Assembly (NCBI GenBank): GCA_038230695.1
Contig: JBBRMT010000094.1
Span: forward strand, 1 to 15,950
Direction: 5' to 3'
Length of the DNA: 15,950 nt
Origin: QHBQ01 sp038230695
GTDB taxonomy: Bacteria > Chloroflexota > Chloroflexia > QHBQ01
Position 1 is the first letter of the stretch, and the number at the start of each line of letters is the position of its first letter. Made by a program: the position numbers and the translations under genes. The notes beneath the pieces were generated by a model that searched no databases, was not told where the DNA came from, and was given only the letters and a program-made list of their open reading frames with translations. Shown here piece after piece: positions 1 to 6,411 of the stretch.

Positions 1-1
1 A

Positions 2-1747
2 ACTGTGACCGATACGCCAACTGTAACCAATACGCCTGGCTCGCCTACCGCGACACCTTGCGGCTACAATGACGCGATTACCAACGGTGGGTTCGAGACC
101 GGCAGCTTCGCCCCGTGGGTGATCAGCGATACCAACAACGCGCCAACCGTAGTGATGACCCAGGCCCACACCGGCCTGTACTCCGCGTTGCTCGGTTCGC
201 TGGCTCCGCCAGAACCGACCGGCAATAGCAGTATCTATCAGACCGTCAGCGTGCCGGGTAGCGGGGGAATGCTCTCCTACTGGTACTACCCGGCCAGCGC
301 CGATACCATCACCTTCGACTGGCAGGATGCCTATGTCGAGGATACCAGCGGCAACATCCTTGCCACCATCATGCACGTTGACGAGAACACCCAGACCTGG
401 ACCAACAAGACCTTCGACATGACCCCCTACGCGAACCAGACGGTTCGCCTCGTCTTCCTGGTTCACCAGGATGGCTTTGGCGACGTTACTTCCATGTATG
501 TGGACGATGTATCTATACCTGTCTCCGTGCCTTGCCTTACCGACACTGACACCATCACCGCAAGCCCAATACCGCATACCAGCACGCCCATAAGCGTGAC
601 CAATACGCCGCTAGCGACCAACACGCCGCTGACAACCAGCACCCCGCTGGCAACCAGCACGATGACCGCTACCAACACGCCGATGCCGTCCGTAACCCCC
701 ACCGATTGCCCCAACCCCTTCGTGGACATCACTGGCAACATCTTCTACACAGCCATTCATTACCTGAACTGCCGTGGCGTGATCAACGGCCTTGATGCCA
801 CCCACTATGGCCCGGCTGGCACCTCGACTAGAGGGCAGTTCGCCAAGGTGGTTGTCCTCGGCTTTGCCGTGCCAATCTACACACCCAGCGGCCCGCAAAC
901 CTTTACTGATGTGCCTCCCAGCTACTTCGCCTTCGTATACATCGAAACCGGCTACCATTACGGGATTATCAACGGCTTCGATGCGCCTGCCTGCACCGCG
1001 CATGGCTTGGGCAACCCCTGTTATCTGCCCAACCTGCCGATTACTCGCGGCCAGGTTACCAAGCTGGTAGTCAACGCCGCCGCTTGCCCGCTCTACACTC
1101 CAACCAGCGGCCAGGACTTCATAGATGTGCCGCCGTCAAACACCTTCTATGTCAGCATCGAGACCGCCTACCATGCGGGCATCATCAACGGCTATCCCGG
1201 CCACCTGTTCCTGCCCAATGCCAACATTCGCCGCGACCAGATGGCCCAGATCGTCTACGAGGGCATCCTGCACTGCCCCGGTTTTATGACCGCCACACCA
1301 GTGCCTGCCACCGGCACACCTGTGCTAGCAACTAACACGCCGGGCGTAGCAACCGCCACGCCCGCGCCGCCGACTGCCACGCCCGCACCGCCAACCAATA
1401 CGCCAATGGCGACCGCAACCACAACCAGCACGCCCGCGATAACCCCGACCAACACGCCCGCGCCCGCGCCAGTTGCGATGATTAACTTCACCTACAGCCC
1501 GCAGATCATTACGGTGACAGTGGGTACAACCATCATGTGGACGAATCAAGACAGCGCAGTACACACCGTTAACGCTGACGACAACTCCTTTAGCTCTGGC
1601 AACATCGCCCACGGAGCCAGCTACATTCATCTCTTCAGCACAGTGGGTACAGTTGGCTACCACTGCTTCTATCACGGCGGCCCCGGCACGGGAATGTACG
1701 GCACAGTAATTGTCGTAGCTGCGCTAAAACCTGAAGGTAGCCAGTAG
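2..1747 (+). CDS. Cell-surface protein with SLH triad and C-terminal cupredoxin domain (5' partial)
   Basis: The reading frame is open to the left edge and already inside a Thr/Pro linker, so the true start and signal peptide lie outside the window; the GTG at 5 is not a credible start. Domains in order by nucleotide: a jelly-roll-like, carbohydrate-binding-module-like beta domain (about 59-525, opening with NGGFETGSFAPW and ending MYVDDVSI); a Thr/Pro linker (526-705); three SLH motifs (706-1287, with repeats of the type FxDVPPSxxFxxxIETxYxxGIINGY); a second Thr/Pro linker (1288-1470); and a cupredoxin domain (1471-1720). The copper ligands look complete: His codon 1562, then Cys 1664, His 1673 and Met 1694 in an HCFYHGGPGTGM motif. 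SLH domains anchor proteins to cell-wall polymers, so this is probably an exported wall-bound blue copper protein, either for electron transfer or copper binding; the substrate is unknown. The SLH region is paralogous to that of the protein at 3841-6252. The TAG stop lies inside a repeat arm (1745-1854). Confidence 0.88.
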   Translation, partial: TVTDTPTVTNTPGSPTATPCGYNDAITNGGFETGSFAPWVISDTNNAPTVVMTQAHTGLYSALLGSLAPPEPTGNSSIYQTVSVPGSGGMLSYWYYPASADTITFDWQDAYVEDTSGNILATIMHVDENTQTWTNKTFDMTPYANQTVRLVFLVHQDGFGDVTSMYVDDVSIPVSVPCLTDTDTITASPIPHTSTPISVTNTPLATNTPLTTSTPLATSTMTATNTPMPSVTPTDCPNPFVDITGNIFYTAIHYLNCRGVINGLDATHYGPAGTSTRGQFAKVVVLGFAVPIYTPSGPQTFTDVPPSYFAFVYIETGYHYGIINGFDAPACTAHGLGNPCYLPNLPITRGQVTKLVVNAAACPLYTPTSGQDFIDVPPSNTFYVSIETAYHAGIINGYPGHLFLPNANIRRDQMAQIVYEGILHCPGFMTATPVPATGTPVLATNTPGVATATPAPPTATPAPPTNTPMATATTTSTPAITPTNTPAPAPVAMINFTYSPQIITVTVGTTIMWTNQDSAVHTVNADDNSFSSGNIAHGASYIHLFSTVGTVGYHCFYHGGPGTGMYGTVIVVAALKPEGSQ

Positions 1748-1854
1748 TAATACCATTTTCGACAGGTGATGTAGAAATCGTAGGGGCGGGTGGTGGCCCG
1801 CCCTGGTGAAGCGCCCATTGATTTACTGCAAACTTACTGGATTCGGTATTACTA
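1745..1854. repeat. 110-bp MITE-like inverted-repeat element
   Basis: Perfect 10-bp terminal arms TAGTAATACC (1745-1754) and GGTATTACTA (1845-1854) bound the element. The match continues imperfectly inward at the same spacing (GTAGAAATC on the left against CAGTAAATC when the right arm is reverse-complemented). The centre is a GC-rich hairpin, GGGCGGG (1784-1790) pairing with CCCGCCC (1797-1803), with no T-run. It has no coding capacity. The left arm supplies the TAG stop of the preceding SLH-cupredoxin gene. It could be a miniature inverted-repeat transposable element or another dispersed intergenic repeat; copy number in the genome cannot be seen here. Confidence 0.5.
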
Positions 1855-1895
1855 AGCCACGTTGACAAAGGCATAGCCGAACTTAGAGCAAGAAC

Positions 1896-2032
1896 AACCA
1901 AGCCCCCAGCAGGGGTTGGGGAGAATATCTCACCTTCACTGCGCTGAAGTTAAGCATACAAGTCATGCGTTGCTTACTTCAGCGTTGGTGTAGGGCAGGT
2001 TTCTCTTCCAAACCACCGCTGGGGGCTTGGTT
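1896..2032. repeat. 137-bp nested inverted repeat with perfect 15-bp ends
   Basis: The ends are AACCAAGCCCCCAGC (1896-1910) and its exact reverse complement (2018-2032). Nested inside is a second long pair, CGCTGAAGTTAAGCA (1942-1956) against TGCTTACTTCAGCG (1971-1984), with a single bulged base and a 14-nt loop. The intermediate segment (GGGGTTGG against CCAAACCACC) also pairs in part, so the whole element can fold into one long hairpin. It has no coding capacity and no obvious target duplication. A MITE-like element is the simplest reading. Confidence 0.55.
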
Positions 2033-2170
2033 AATTTGAATGTTCAGCAGGCAAATCCCTGGCCCATAAAATGCCGTATGCTTAGTTGCAACCAACGGCG
2101 CAAAGCGCGGAGCCGTATGCACAATCGCAATCGCAACCACCTGCGCAACACATCCAAACCCTATATAGTA

Positions 2171-2192
2171 GGGACGAACCATGGTTCGTCCC
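2171..2192. repeat. 22-bp perfect palindrome (REP-like)
   Basis: GGGACGAACCA is followed directly by its exact reverse complement TGGTTCGTCCC. The core CGAACCAYGGTTCG recurs at 6361-6374 in a different intergenic region, which suggests a dispersed short palindromic repeat rather than an operator specific to folE. It lies 21 nt before the folE start codon, so it would sit in or next to the folE leader. Confidence 0.55.
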
Positions 2193-2213
2193 CTGAATTG
2201 AGGCTAATCGAAG

Positions 2214-2828
2214 ATGCAAGAGCTTGACGAAAACGGCAACGACCTTTACAAAGGGCCGATGGACAAGGATCGTATCAAAGCCGCAGTGCTGGAGATAATC
2301 AAGGCAATTGGCGAAGACCCTGAGCGCGAGGGCTTGCGCGATACCCCCCGCCGCATTGCCGATATGTACACGGAAGTATTCAGTGGGCTGTATCAGGATC
2401 CCATCCAACTGCTGCAAACCGGCTTCGAGGAGGCCCACCGCGAGATGGTCGTCCTCAAAGACATCCCCTTCTATAGCACCTGTGAACACCACTTCCTGCC
2501 CTTTCATGGGCGGGTTCACGTTGGCTACATCCCCAATGGGCGGGTGGTAGGGGTCAGCAAGCTGGCCCGCGCCGTCGAGGTTATCGCCCGCCGCCCCCAG
2601 TTGCAGGAGCGCATTACCTCTCTGGTGGCCGATGCGCTTATGGAGGGCATCACCCCGGTTGGCGCGGGCGTGGTGGTCGAGGCCGAACACCTGTGCATGA
2701 CGATGCGCGGCATCAAGAAGCCCGGCAGCAAAATGATCACCTCGGCTATGCGCGGTGTCTTCCGCGACAGCGCCATCACCCGCAACGAGTTCCTCAACCT
2801 GGTCATGACTCGCGGCGACATCTTCTGA
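2214..2828 (+). CDS. folE: GTP cyclohydrolase I
   Basis: A 204-aa protein that matches type I GTP cyclohydrolase over its whole length. It converts GTP to 7,8-dihydroneopterin triphosphate, the first step of folate (and biopterin or queuosine) synthesis, in the cytosol as a homodecamer. The zinc-site signature is visible: Cys90-Glu-His92-His93 and the second Cys161 in EHLCM. By comparison with the E. coli enzyme, Cys90, His93 and Cys161 bind zinc and His92 is catalytic. The N-terminal motif EGLRDTPRRIADMY (39-52) and the GVSKLAR segment (113-119) are typical. The ATG is preceded by GAGG (2200-2203) with 10 nt spacing. Presence of the zinc ligands excludes a folE2-type enzyme. The gene stands alone on this strand and converges on the SRAP gene, with 9 nt between the stops. 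Confidence 0.97.
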   Translation: MQELDENGNDLYKGPMDKDRIKAAVLEIIKAIGEDPEREGLRDTPRRIADMYTEVFSGLYQDPIQLLQTGFEEAHREMVVLKDIPFYSTCEHHFLPFHGRVHVGYIPNGRVVGVSKLARAVEVIARRPQLQERITSLVADALMEGITPVGAGVVVEAEHLCMTMRGIKKPGSKMITSAMRGVFRDSAITRNEFLNLVMTRGDIF

Positions 2829-2837
2829 CCCGCACGC

Positions 2838-3545
2838 CTACGCCAGTGGCGCGATGCACTCCTGCCCATCGTTGGCAGGGCTGTTAACCATTGACGCTAC
2901 CGGATAGGCGTGCATCAGGCTGGCCGGGTAGGGTTGTAGCATGGTCATCAGTTCGTCCGGCTCGGTGATGCTGGGGTCGAGCCAGCGTTGCTCCGCCTCG
3001 CGGGTTAGGATTACCGGCATCCGCTCATGCACCGGTAGCACCAGATCGTTGCCACCAGTGGTGATGATGGTGTAGGTACGCAGTACGCGGCCATCCGGCC
3101 CATGCCAGACATCGTAAAGCCCGGCGAAAGCGAAGATTCCCTCCGCGCCATCTCCACGTACATCATCAGCAAGGGTGAAGTAGTACGGCTGCCGCGCTCC
3201 CTTACCCGACTTGCCGCCGATCACCTGCCATTCGTAGAAGCCGGTGGCGGGGACGAGGCAACGCTGATGGCGCAGCGGCTTGCGATAAGTTGGCGCGGTT
3301 GCTACCGTCTCCACCCGCGCATTGATGGTGGAGTAGGCGGTCTTCGGCTCCTTCGACCAGGCGGGGATCAACCCCCACTGCATCAATTCCAGGTGGTTGT
3401 CGCCATTGGCGATGATCACCGGGTTCAACTGACTGGGCGCGACGTTGTAGCGCGGGTCGCTCGTCGCGCTGATATTGGCGGCTGGCACGCGGAACCGCGC
3501 CGCTACCTGGCGAGTATCAACCTTGAGGGTATATCTTCCGCACAC
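2838..3545 (-). CDS. yedK: SRAP (HMCES/YedK-type) abasic-site protein
   Basis: A 235-aa single-domain SRAP protein. The family covalently captures abasic sites in single-stranded DNA through the N-terminal cysteine, protecting forks until repair. All key residues are present: Cys2 (MCGRYTL), Asn34 in NVAP, Asn75 and Arg77 in INARVE, Glu105 in GFYEW, and His173 in PVHERMP. Positions 2, 75 and 105 coincide with those of E. coli YedK. The start is the GTG at 3543-3545. It places Cys right after the initiator Met, as catalysis requires, and is preceded by a perfect AAGGAGG (complement of 3553-3559) with 7 nt spacing. The gene has its own extended -10 promoter overlapped by a palindrome (3652-3680) and converges on folE. 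Confidence 0.95.
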   Translation of the reverse strand: MCGRYTLKVDTRQVAARFRVPAANISATSDPRYNVAPSQLNPVIIANGDNHLELMQWGLIPAWSKEPKTAYSTINARVETVATAPTYRKPLRHQRCLVPATGFYEWQVIGGKSGKGARQPYYFTLADDVRGDGAEGIFAFAGLYDVWHGPDGRVLRTYTIITTGGNDLVLPVHERMPVILTREAEQRWLDPSITEPDELMTMLQPYPASLMHAYPVASMVNSPANDGQECIAPLA

Positions 3546-3565
3546 GGTTTTGCCTCCTTACCTTT

Positions 3566-3585
3566 GAATGTAGAATGTAGAATGT
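3566..3585. repeat. Heptanucleotide tandem repeat
   Basis: GAATGTA occurs twice in tandem, followed by GAATGT. It sits in the 5' leader of the SRAP gene, directly upstream of its ribosome-binding site. No function is assigned. Confidence 0.5.
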
Positions 3586-3651
3586 GGGCTGCTAGCTGTT
3601 TTGTCTTGGAGTGGGTTGCAGCCACTGCCCATTGGGGGTGATCAGAGGCTA

Positions 3652-3680
3652 ATTATAGCACATTTGTGCTAGCTATGCAA
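3652..3680 (-). promoter_or_regulatory. Promoter of the SRAP gene (extended -10)
   Basis: On the minus strand TTGCAT (complement of 3675-3680) is followed after exactly 17 nt by a perfect TATAAT (complement of 3652-3657), preceded by TGC, which makes an extended -10. The -35 matches consensus only in its first three bases; the extended -10 compensates. Transcription would start around 3645, about 100 nt before the GTG start codon. Confidence 0.65.
3656..3671. promoter_or_regulatory. 16-bp palindromic operator candidate in the SRAP promoter
   Basis: TAGCACATTTGTGCTA consists of perfect 7-bp half-sites, TAGCACA and TGTGCTA, separated by TT. It fills the spacer between the -35 and -10 of the minus-strand promoter, where a bound repressor would block RNA polymerase. 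SRAP proteins act in DNA-damage tolerance, so a damage-responsive repressor such as LexA is conceivable, but I cannot match the site to a known box. Confidence 0.5.
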
Positions 3681-3714
3681 GTTTTAGGTTCTGCTACAAT
3701 TCTTTCGACCTCAC

Positions 3715-3744
3715 TTTACAAAGGTTTAACCCACCTGTTACAAT
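3715..3744 (+). promoter_or_regulatory. Candidate promoter for the propeller-SLH gene
   Basis: TTTACA (3715-3720) is followed after 18 nt by TACAAT (3739-3744), each one or two bases from consensus. It lies about 97 nt upstream of the ATG at 3841. Another TTTACA occurs at 3748-3753 without a well-spaced -10, so the exact start site is uncertain. Confidence 0.4.
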
Positions 3745-3840
3745 CCCTTTACACAGCAGCTTTATTATAGATATGTCGCGGTTCACCCTGCATCAAAGAC
3801 CAATCCACCTAACGAAGCCATATAAGGAGAAGATACCTCG

Positions 3841-6252
3841 ATGCCGACCAAACGGGCCTGGTTGTCTGTTGCCATCCTCACCATTGCCATTTTGTTGCTT
3901 ACCGCCAACGCCACGCAAGCATATGACTGGCCCCAGTTCAACTTCGATAACCAGCACAGTGGCAACGATAGCGCTGAGACGCTCATCACCATCAACAATG
4001 TCGCCAACCTACGCCCTGTATTCCGTGTTCACCTGCCTGCCAAGGTGGCTGGCGCACCTGTTTACCTCGATCGCAGCGCAGCAGGGAGCAGCGACCTGCT
4101 CTATGTCACCACCGAGGATGGTAGCACCCTCGCGCTGGATGCCCGCAGCGGCGCACAGGTGTGGGCGCAGCAGCCCGTTAGCGGCCCGCAATTCACCACC
4201 TCCTCCCCCGCGCTCGACCCCAGCGGCGCGTATGTTTACAGCTATGGTCTGGATGGCTACGTCCACAAATATGCCAGCGCCAGCGGCACTGAGTTGATTG
4301 GCTCCGGTTGGCCGGAGACGGTTACGCTCAAGCCCGATGTAGAGAAGGAATCCTCGTCCCTTGCCATCGCCACCAACGTCAGCGGCACCGTCTATCTCTA
4401 CGCCACCACTGCTGGCTACCCACTACCCGAACCAGGCGATGCGGGCGACTACCAGGGCCACATCACCACCATCAACCTCAGCACCGGCAGCCAGAGTGTC
4501 TTCAACTCGCTATGCAGCGACCTGACCGTTCACTTTGTGGAAAGTGGCACCATCGGTTTTAATGATTGCGGCCAAACTCGCTCCGGCATCTGGGCGCGAC
4601 CGGGGGTAGTCTACGACCCCGACACCGACCGCATCTATATCACCACCGGCAACGGCGACTATAGCGGCAATACGGGCGGCTACGATTGGGGCGACAGCAT
4701 CCTCGCGCTCAACCCCGATGGCAGCAGCGTCAATGGTGTGCCTCTGGATAGCTACACCCCCAGCAACTACCAGCAACTACAAGGGCAGGATCTCGATGTC
4801 GGTAGCAGCAACCTTGCCATCGTGCCTTCGCCTGCGGGTAGCAGCTACGCGCATATTGGGGTGCAGACGGGCAAGGAAGGCAAGATCTACCTGATTGACC
4901 TTGATGATATGAGCGGGCAGGGTGGGCCGGGGTATACCGGCGGCGAACTGGAGCGTATTGATATACCACAGTCATATGGCGTGCTACCCAGTCCCGCCAT
5001 ATGGACCAACCCTGCAGATGGTAGTGGTTGGCTCTTCTACGCCAACGACCTCGGCATCTCCGGCACCCGTATTAGGCTTAATGGCGCTACGCCCATTCTG
5101 GTGCCTCGCTGGGTCAACTACAGCGGCGGCACCTCGCCGATCATCGCCAATGGAGTGCTATATTATGCCCACAATGGCGAGATTCAGGCGCTCGACCCTA
5201 CCAGCGGCGGCCTGCTATGGAGCGATAACAGCATCGGCAACATCCACTGGCAAAGCCCGATGGTGGCGAATGGGGTACTTTATATCGCCGACGAGAGCGC
5301 CCAACTGACCGCCTATGCGCTGGCGGCTACCACGCCAACCCCCACCGTGAGCGGTACGCCGCCCACCGCCACCCCTACTCGCACGCCATTGGACACACCA
5401 CTACCGCCCAGCGCCACACCCACACATCCGACGGATACAGCAACCAGCACGCCGACCCCTGCCCCAACGCATACCTCAACCAGCACACCGACCCCTGCCC
5501 CAACGCATACCTCAACCAGCACGCCAACCCCTGCCCCAACGCAATCAGCAACCAGCACGCTGACCCCTGCCCCGACGAATACGCCAACCAGCCTGACGCA
5601 AATCCCCACCAATACGCCAACCAGCCTACTGACGCAAACTCCTACCAGTACGTTGACTCCCTGCGCCGATCCATTTGTGGATCTGGCGGGCAATCCCTTC
5701 CGTCCCGCGATTGATAGCCTGTACTGCGGTGGGGTAGTGAGCGGGGCTGACCCTACGCATTACTTGCCCACCGCCCCGGCCAGCCGTAGCCAGTTCGCTA
5801 AGATGGTGGTGGTGGGCTTCGGTCTAGCGATCAGCACCCCGCCCGCTGGCCCGACCTTCAGCGATGTGCCACCCAGCTACTATGCCTACGCCTACATCGA
5901 GAGCGGTTACGCGGCGGGTATCCTCAGCGGGTTCGACCCCTCCAGTTGCGCCGCTGCTGGCGTGGCTTACCCTTGCTACCTGCCCAACCTGGCGATTACG
6001 CGGGGGCAGCTTGCCAGATTGGTCGTCAACGCCGCGGGCTACCCGCTAACCACCCCCAGCGGCGGGCAAACCTTCAGCGATGTGCCGCCGCAAAACACCT
6101 TCTTCGCCTATATCGAAACCGCGTATCAGCATGGCGTGGTCAACGGCTACCCTGACCGCCGCTTCCGCCCCAACGTTGCGGTGCGCCGCGACGAGATGGC
6201 TCAGATTGTCTACACCGCCATCCGCACTCCCGCTTCGCGCCGTCATATTTAG
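3841..6252 (+). CDS. Secreted PQQ-like beta-propeller protein with Thr/Pro linker and SLH triad
   Basis: An 803-aa exported protein. Residues 1-27 form a signal peptide (charged MPTKR, hydrophobic AILTIAILLL, likely cleavage after ATQA). Residues 28-496 carry PQQ-like beta-propeller repeats. The opening DWPQFNFDNQHSG is typical, and blades of the form LYVTTEDGSTLALDARSGAQ and GVLYYAHNGEIQALDP recur. Residues 497-607 are a Thr/Pro linker containing a 36-bp tandem repeat. Residues 608-800 hold three SLH motifs (FVDLAGNPF, FSDVPPSYYAYAYIESGY, NGYPDRRFRPN). No dehydrogenase active site is recognisable, so a binding or scaffold role on the cell surface is more likely than quinoprotein catalysis. 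The start is supported by AAGGAG (3824-3829). The SLH region is paralogous to that of the gene at the left edge and shares its cysteine pairs. Confidence 0.9.
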   Translation: MPTKRAWLSVAILTIAILLLTANATQAYDWPQFNFDNQHSGNDSAETLITINNVANLRPVFRVHLPAKVAGAPVYLDRSAAGSSDLLYVTTEDGSTLALDARSGAQVWAQQPVSGPQFTTSSPALDPSGAYVYSYGLDGYVHKYASASGTELIGSGWPETVTLKPDVEKESSSLAIATNVSGTVYLYATTAGYPLPEPGDAGDYQGHITTINLSTGSQSVFNSLCSDLTVHFVESGTIGFNDCGQTRSGIWARPGVVYDPDTDRIYITTGNGDYSGNTGGYDWGDSILALNPDGSSVNGVPLDSYTPSNYQQLQGQDLDVGSSNLAIVPSPAGSSYAHIGVQTGKEGKIYLIDLDDMSGQGGPGYTGGELERIDIPQSYGVLPSPAIWTNPADGSGWLFYANDLGISGTRIRLNGATPILVPRWVNYSGGTSPIIANGVLYYAHNGEIQALDPTSGGLLWSDNSIGNIHWQSPMVANGVLYIADESAQLTAYALAATTPTPTVSGTPPTATPTRTPLDTPLPPSATPTHPTDTATSTPTPAPTHTSTSTPTPAPTHTSTSTPTPAPTQSATSTLTPAPTNTPTSLTQIPTNTPTSLLTQTPTSTLTPCADPFVDLAGNPFRPAIDSLYCGGVVSGADPTHYLPTAPASRSQFAKMVVVGFGLAISTPPAGPTFSDVPPSYYAYAYIESGYAAGILSGFDPSSCAAAGVAYPCYLPNLAITRGQLARLVVNAAGYPLTTPSGGQTFSDVPPQNTFFAYIETAYQHGVVNGYPDRRFRPNVAVRRDEMAQIVYTAIRTPASRRHI
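5441..5584 (+). repeat. Four tandem 36-bp repeats in the linker coding region
   Basis: Four consecutive 36-nt units start at 5441, 5477, 5513 and 5549, each opening with CAACCAGCAC. They encode in-frame 12-residue units of the type STPTPAPTHTST. The first two are nearly identical at DNA level and the last two have diverged, which suggests recent slippage or unequal crossing-over. The repeat sets the length of the spacer between propeller and wall anchor. Confidence 0.85.
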
Positions 6253-6265
6253 TACAAATGGGCAG

Positions 6266-6294
6266 TTGACATATTGTGGGTTTGGTAAGATAAT
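6266..6294 (+). promoter_or_regulatory. Sigma-70-type promoter of the TPR-cdaA-cdaR operon
   Basis: A perfect TTGACA (6266-6271) is followed after 17 nt by GATAAT (6289-6294), five of six bases matching consensus. It lies just behind the stop codon of the propeller-SLH gene and gives a leader of about 110 nt before the TPR gene. Confidence 0.75.
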
Positions 6295-6312
6295 AGAGCG
6301 AAGCACGCAGCG

Positions 6313-6389
6313 GGGCGAACCGTCATTCGGCCCTGCCTGCTGGAAGCAGGAACGTAAGGGCGAACCACGGTTCGCTCAGGGTGCAGGGC
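6313..6389 (+). promoter_or_regulatory. Structured operon leader containing REP-like palindromes
   Basis: An outer stem GCCCTGC (6330-6336) pairs with GCAGGGC (6383-6389) and encloses two hairpins. These are CTGC/GCAG (6337-6340 with 6346-6349) and GCGAACC/GGTTCGC (6360-6366 with 6369-6375), giving a three-way-junction-like fold. The second hairpin shares the core CGAACCAYGGTTCG with the palindrome at 2171-2192. A degenerate copy (GGGCGAACCG) begins at 6314. It could be a regulatory leader of the c-di-AMP operon or simply a cluster of dispersed palindromes. Confidence 0.4.
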
Positions 6390-6411
6390 TACATCGCGGA
6401 GCGAGGCAAAG

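Larger units (their letters stand above)
1748..2213. other. 466-nt gene-free stretch filled with palindromic repeats
   Basis: No convincing coding sequence is seen here; short open frames lack a ribosome-binding site and protein character. The stretch holds three separate palindromic elements, described individually at 1745-1854, 1896-2032 and 2171-2192. Between 2033 and 2170 I see no clear feature. The folE ribosome-binding site (GAGG, 2200-2203) closes the region. Confidence 0.7.

Noticed and set aside
463..741. Minus-strand Val/Gly-rich open frame opposite the Thr/Pro linker
   Set aside because: It is the complement of the ACC/CCN-rich linker codons, has no ribosome-binding site and is low complexity. 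The same applies to 1255-1491 and 5313-5693.
1784..1803. Intrinsic terminator after the first gene
   Set aside because: The hairpin is GC-rich but no T-run follows on either strand; it is the centre of the repeat element.
1862..1890. Promoter with TTGACA at 1862-1867
   Set aside because: No acceptable -10 at 16-18 nt spacing (TAGAGC at best), and it is more than 300 nt from folE with the long palindrome between.
2164..2169. TATAGT as -10 of folE
   Set aside because: No sequence resembling a -35 lies 16-18 nt upstream, so the folE promoter stays unassigned.
1748..2213. Tetrahydrofolate riboswitch upstream of folE
   Set aside because: I looked for the conserved core segments of the THF element and found none; the structures present are perfect palindromes better explained as repeats.
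2027..2227. Possible small gene before folE
   Set aside because: No ribosome-binding site, no recognisable protein character; it starts in the arm of the 137-bp repeat and overlaps folE.
2829..2837. Shared bidirectional terminator between folE and the SRAP gene
   Set aside because: Only 9 nt separate the stops and no hairpin with T-tract is present there.
5441..5584. CRISPR-like array from the 36-bp periodicity
   Set aside because: The units are contiguous without spacers and are in frame within a coding linker.
3841..6252. PQQ-dependent dehydrogenase
   Set aside because: The propeller blades are PQQ-like, but no quinoprotein catalytic or cofactor-binding motif could be identified, and the protein ends in an SLH anchor.
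6295..6411. c-di-AMP (ydaO-type) riboswitch in the leader of the cdaA operon
   Set aside because: The conserved core segments of that class are not visible and the leader is short for it.
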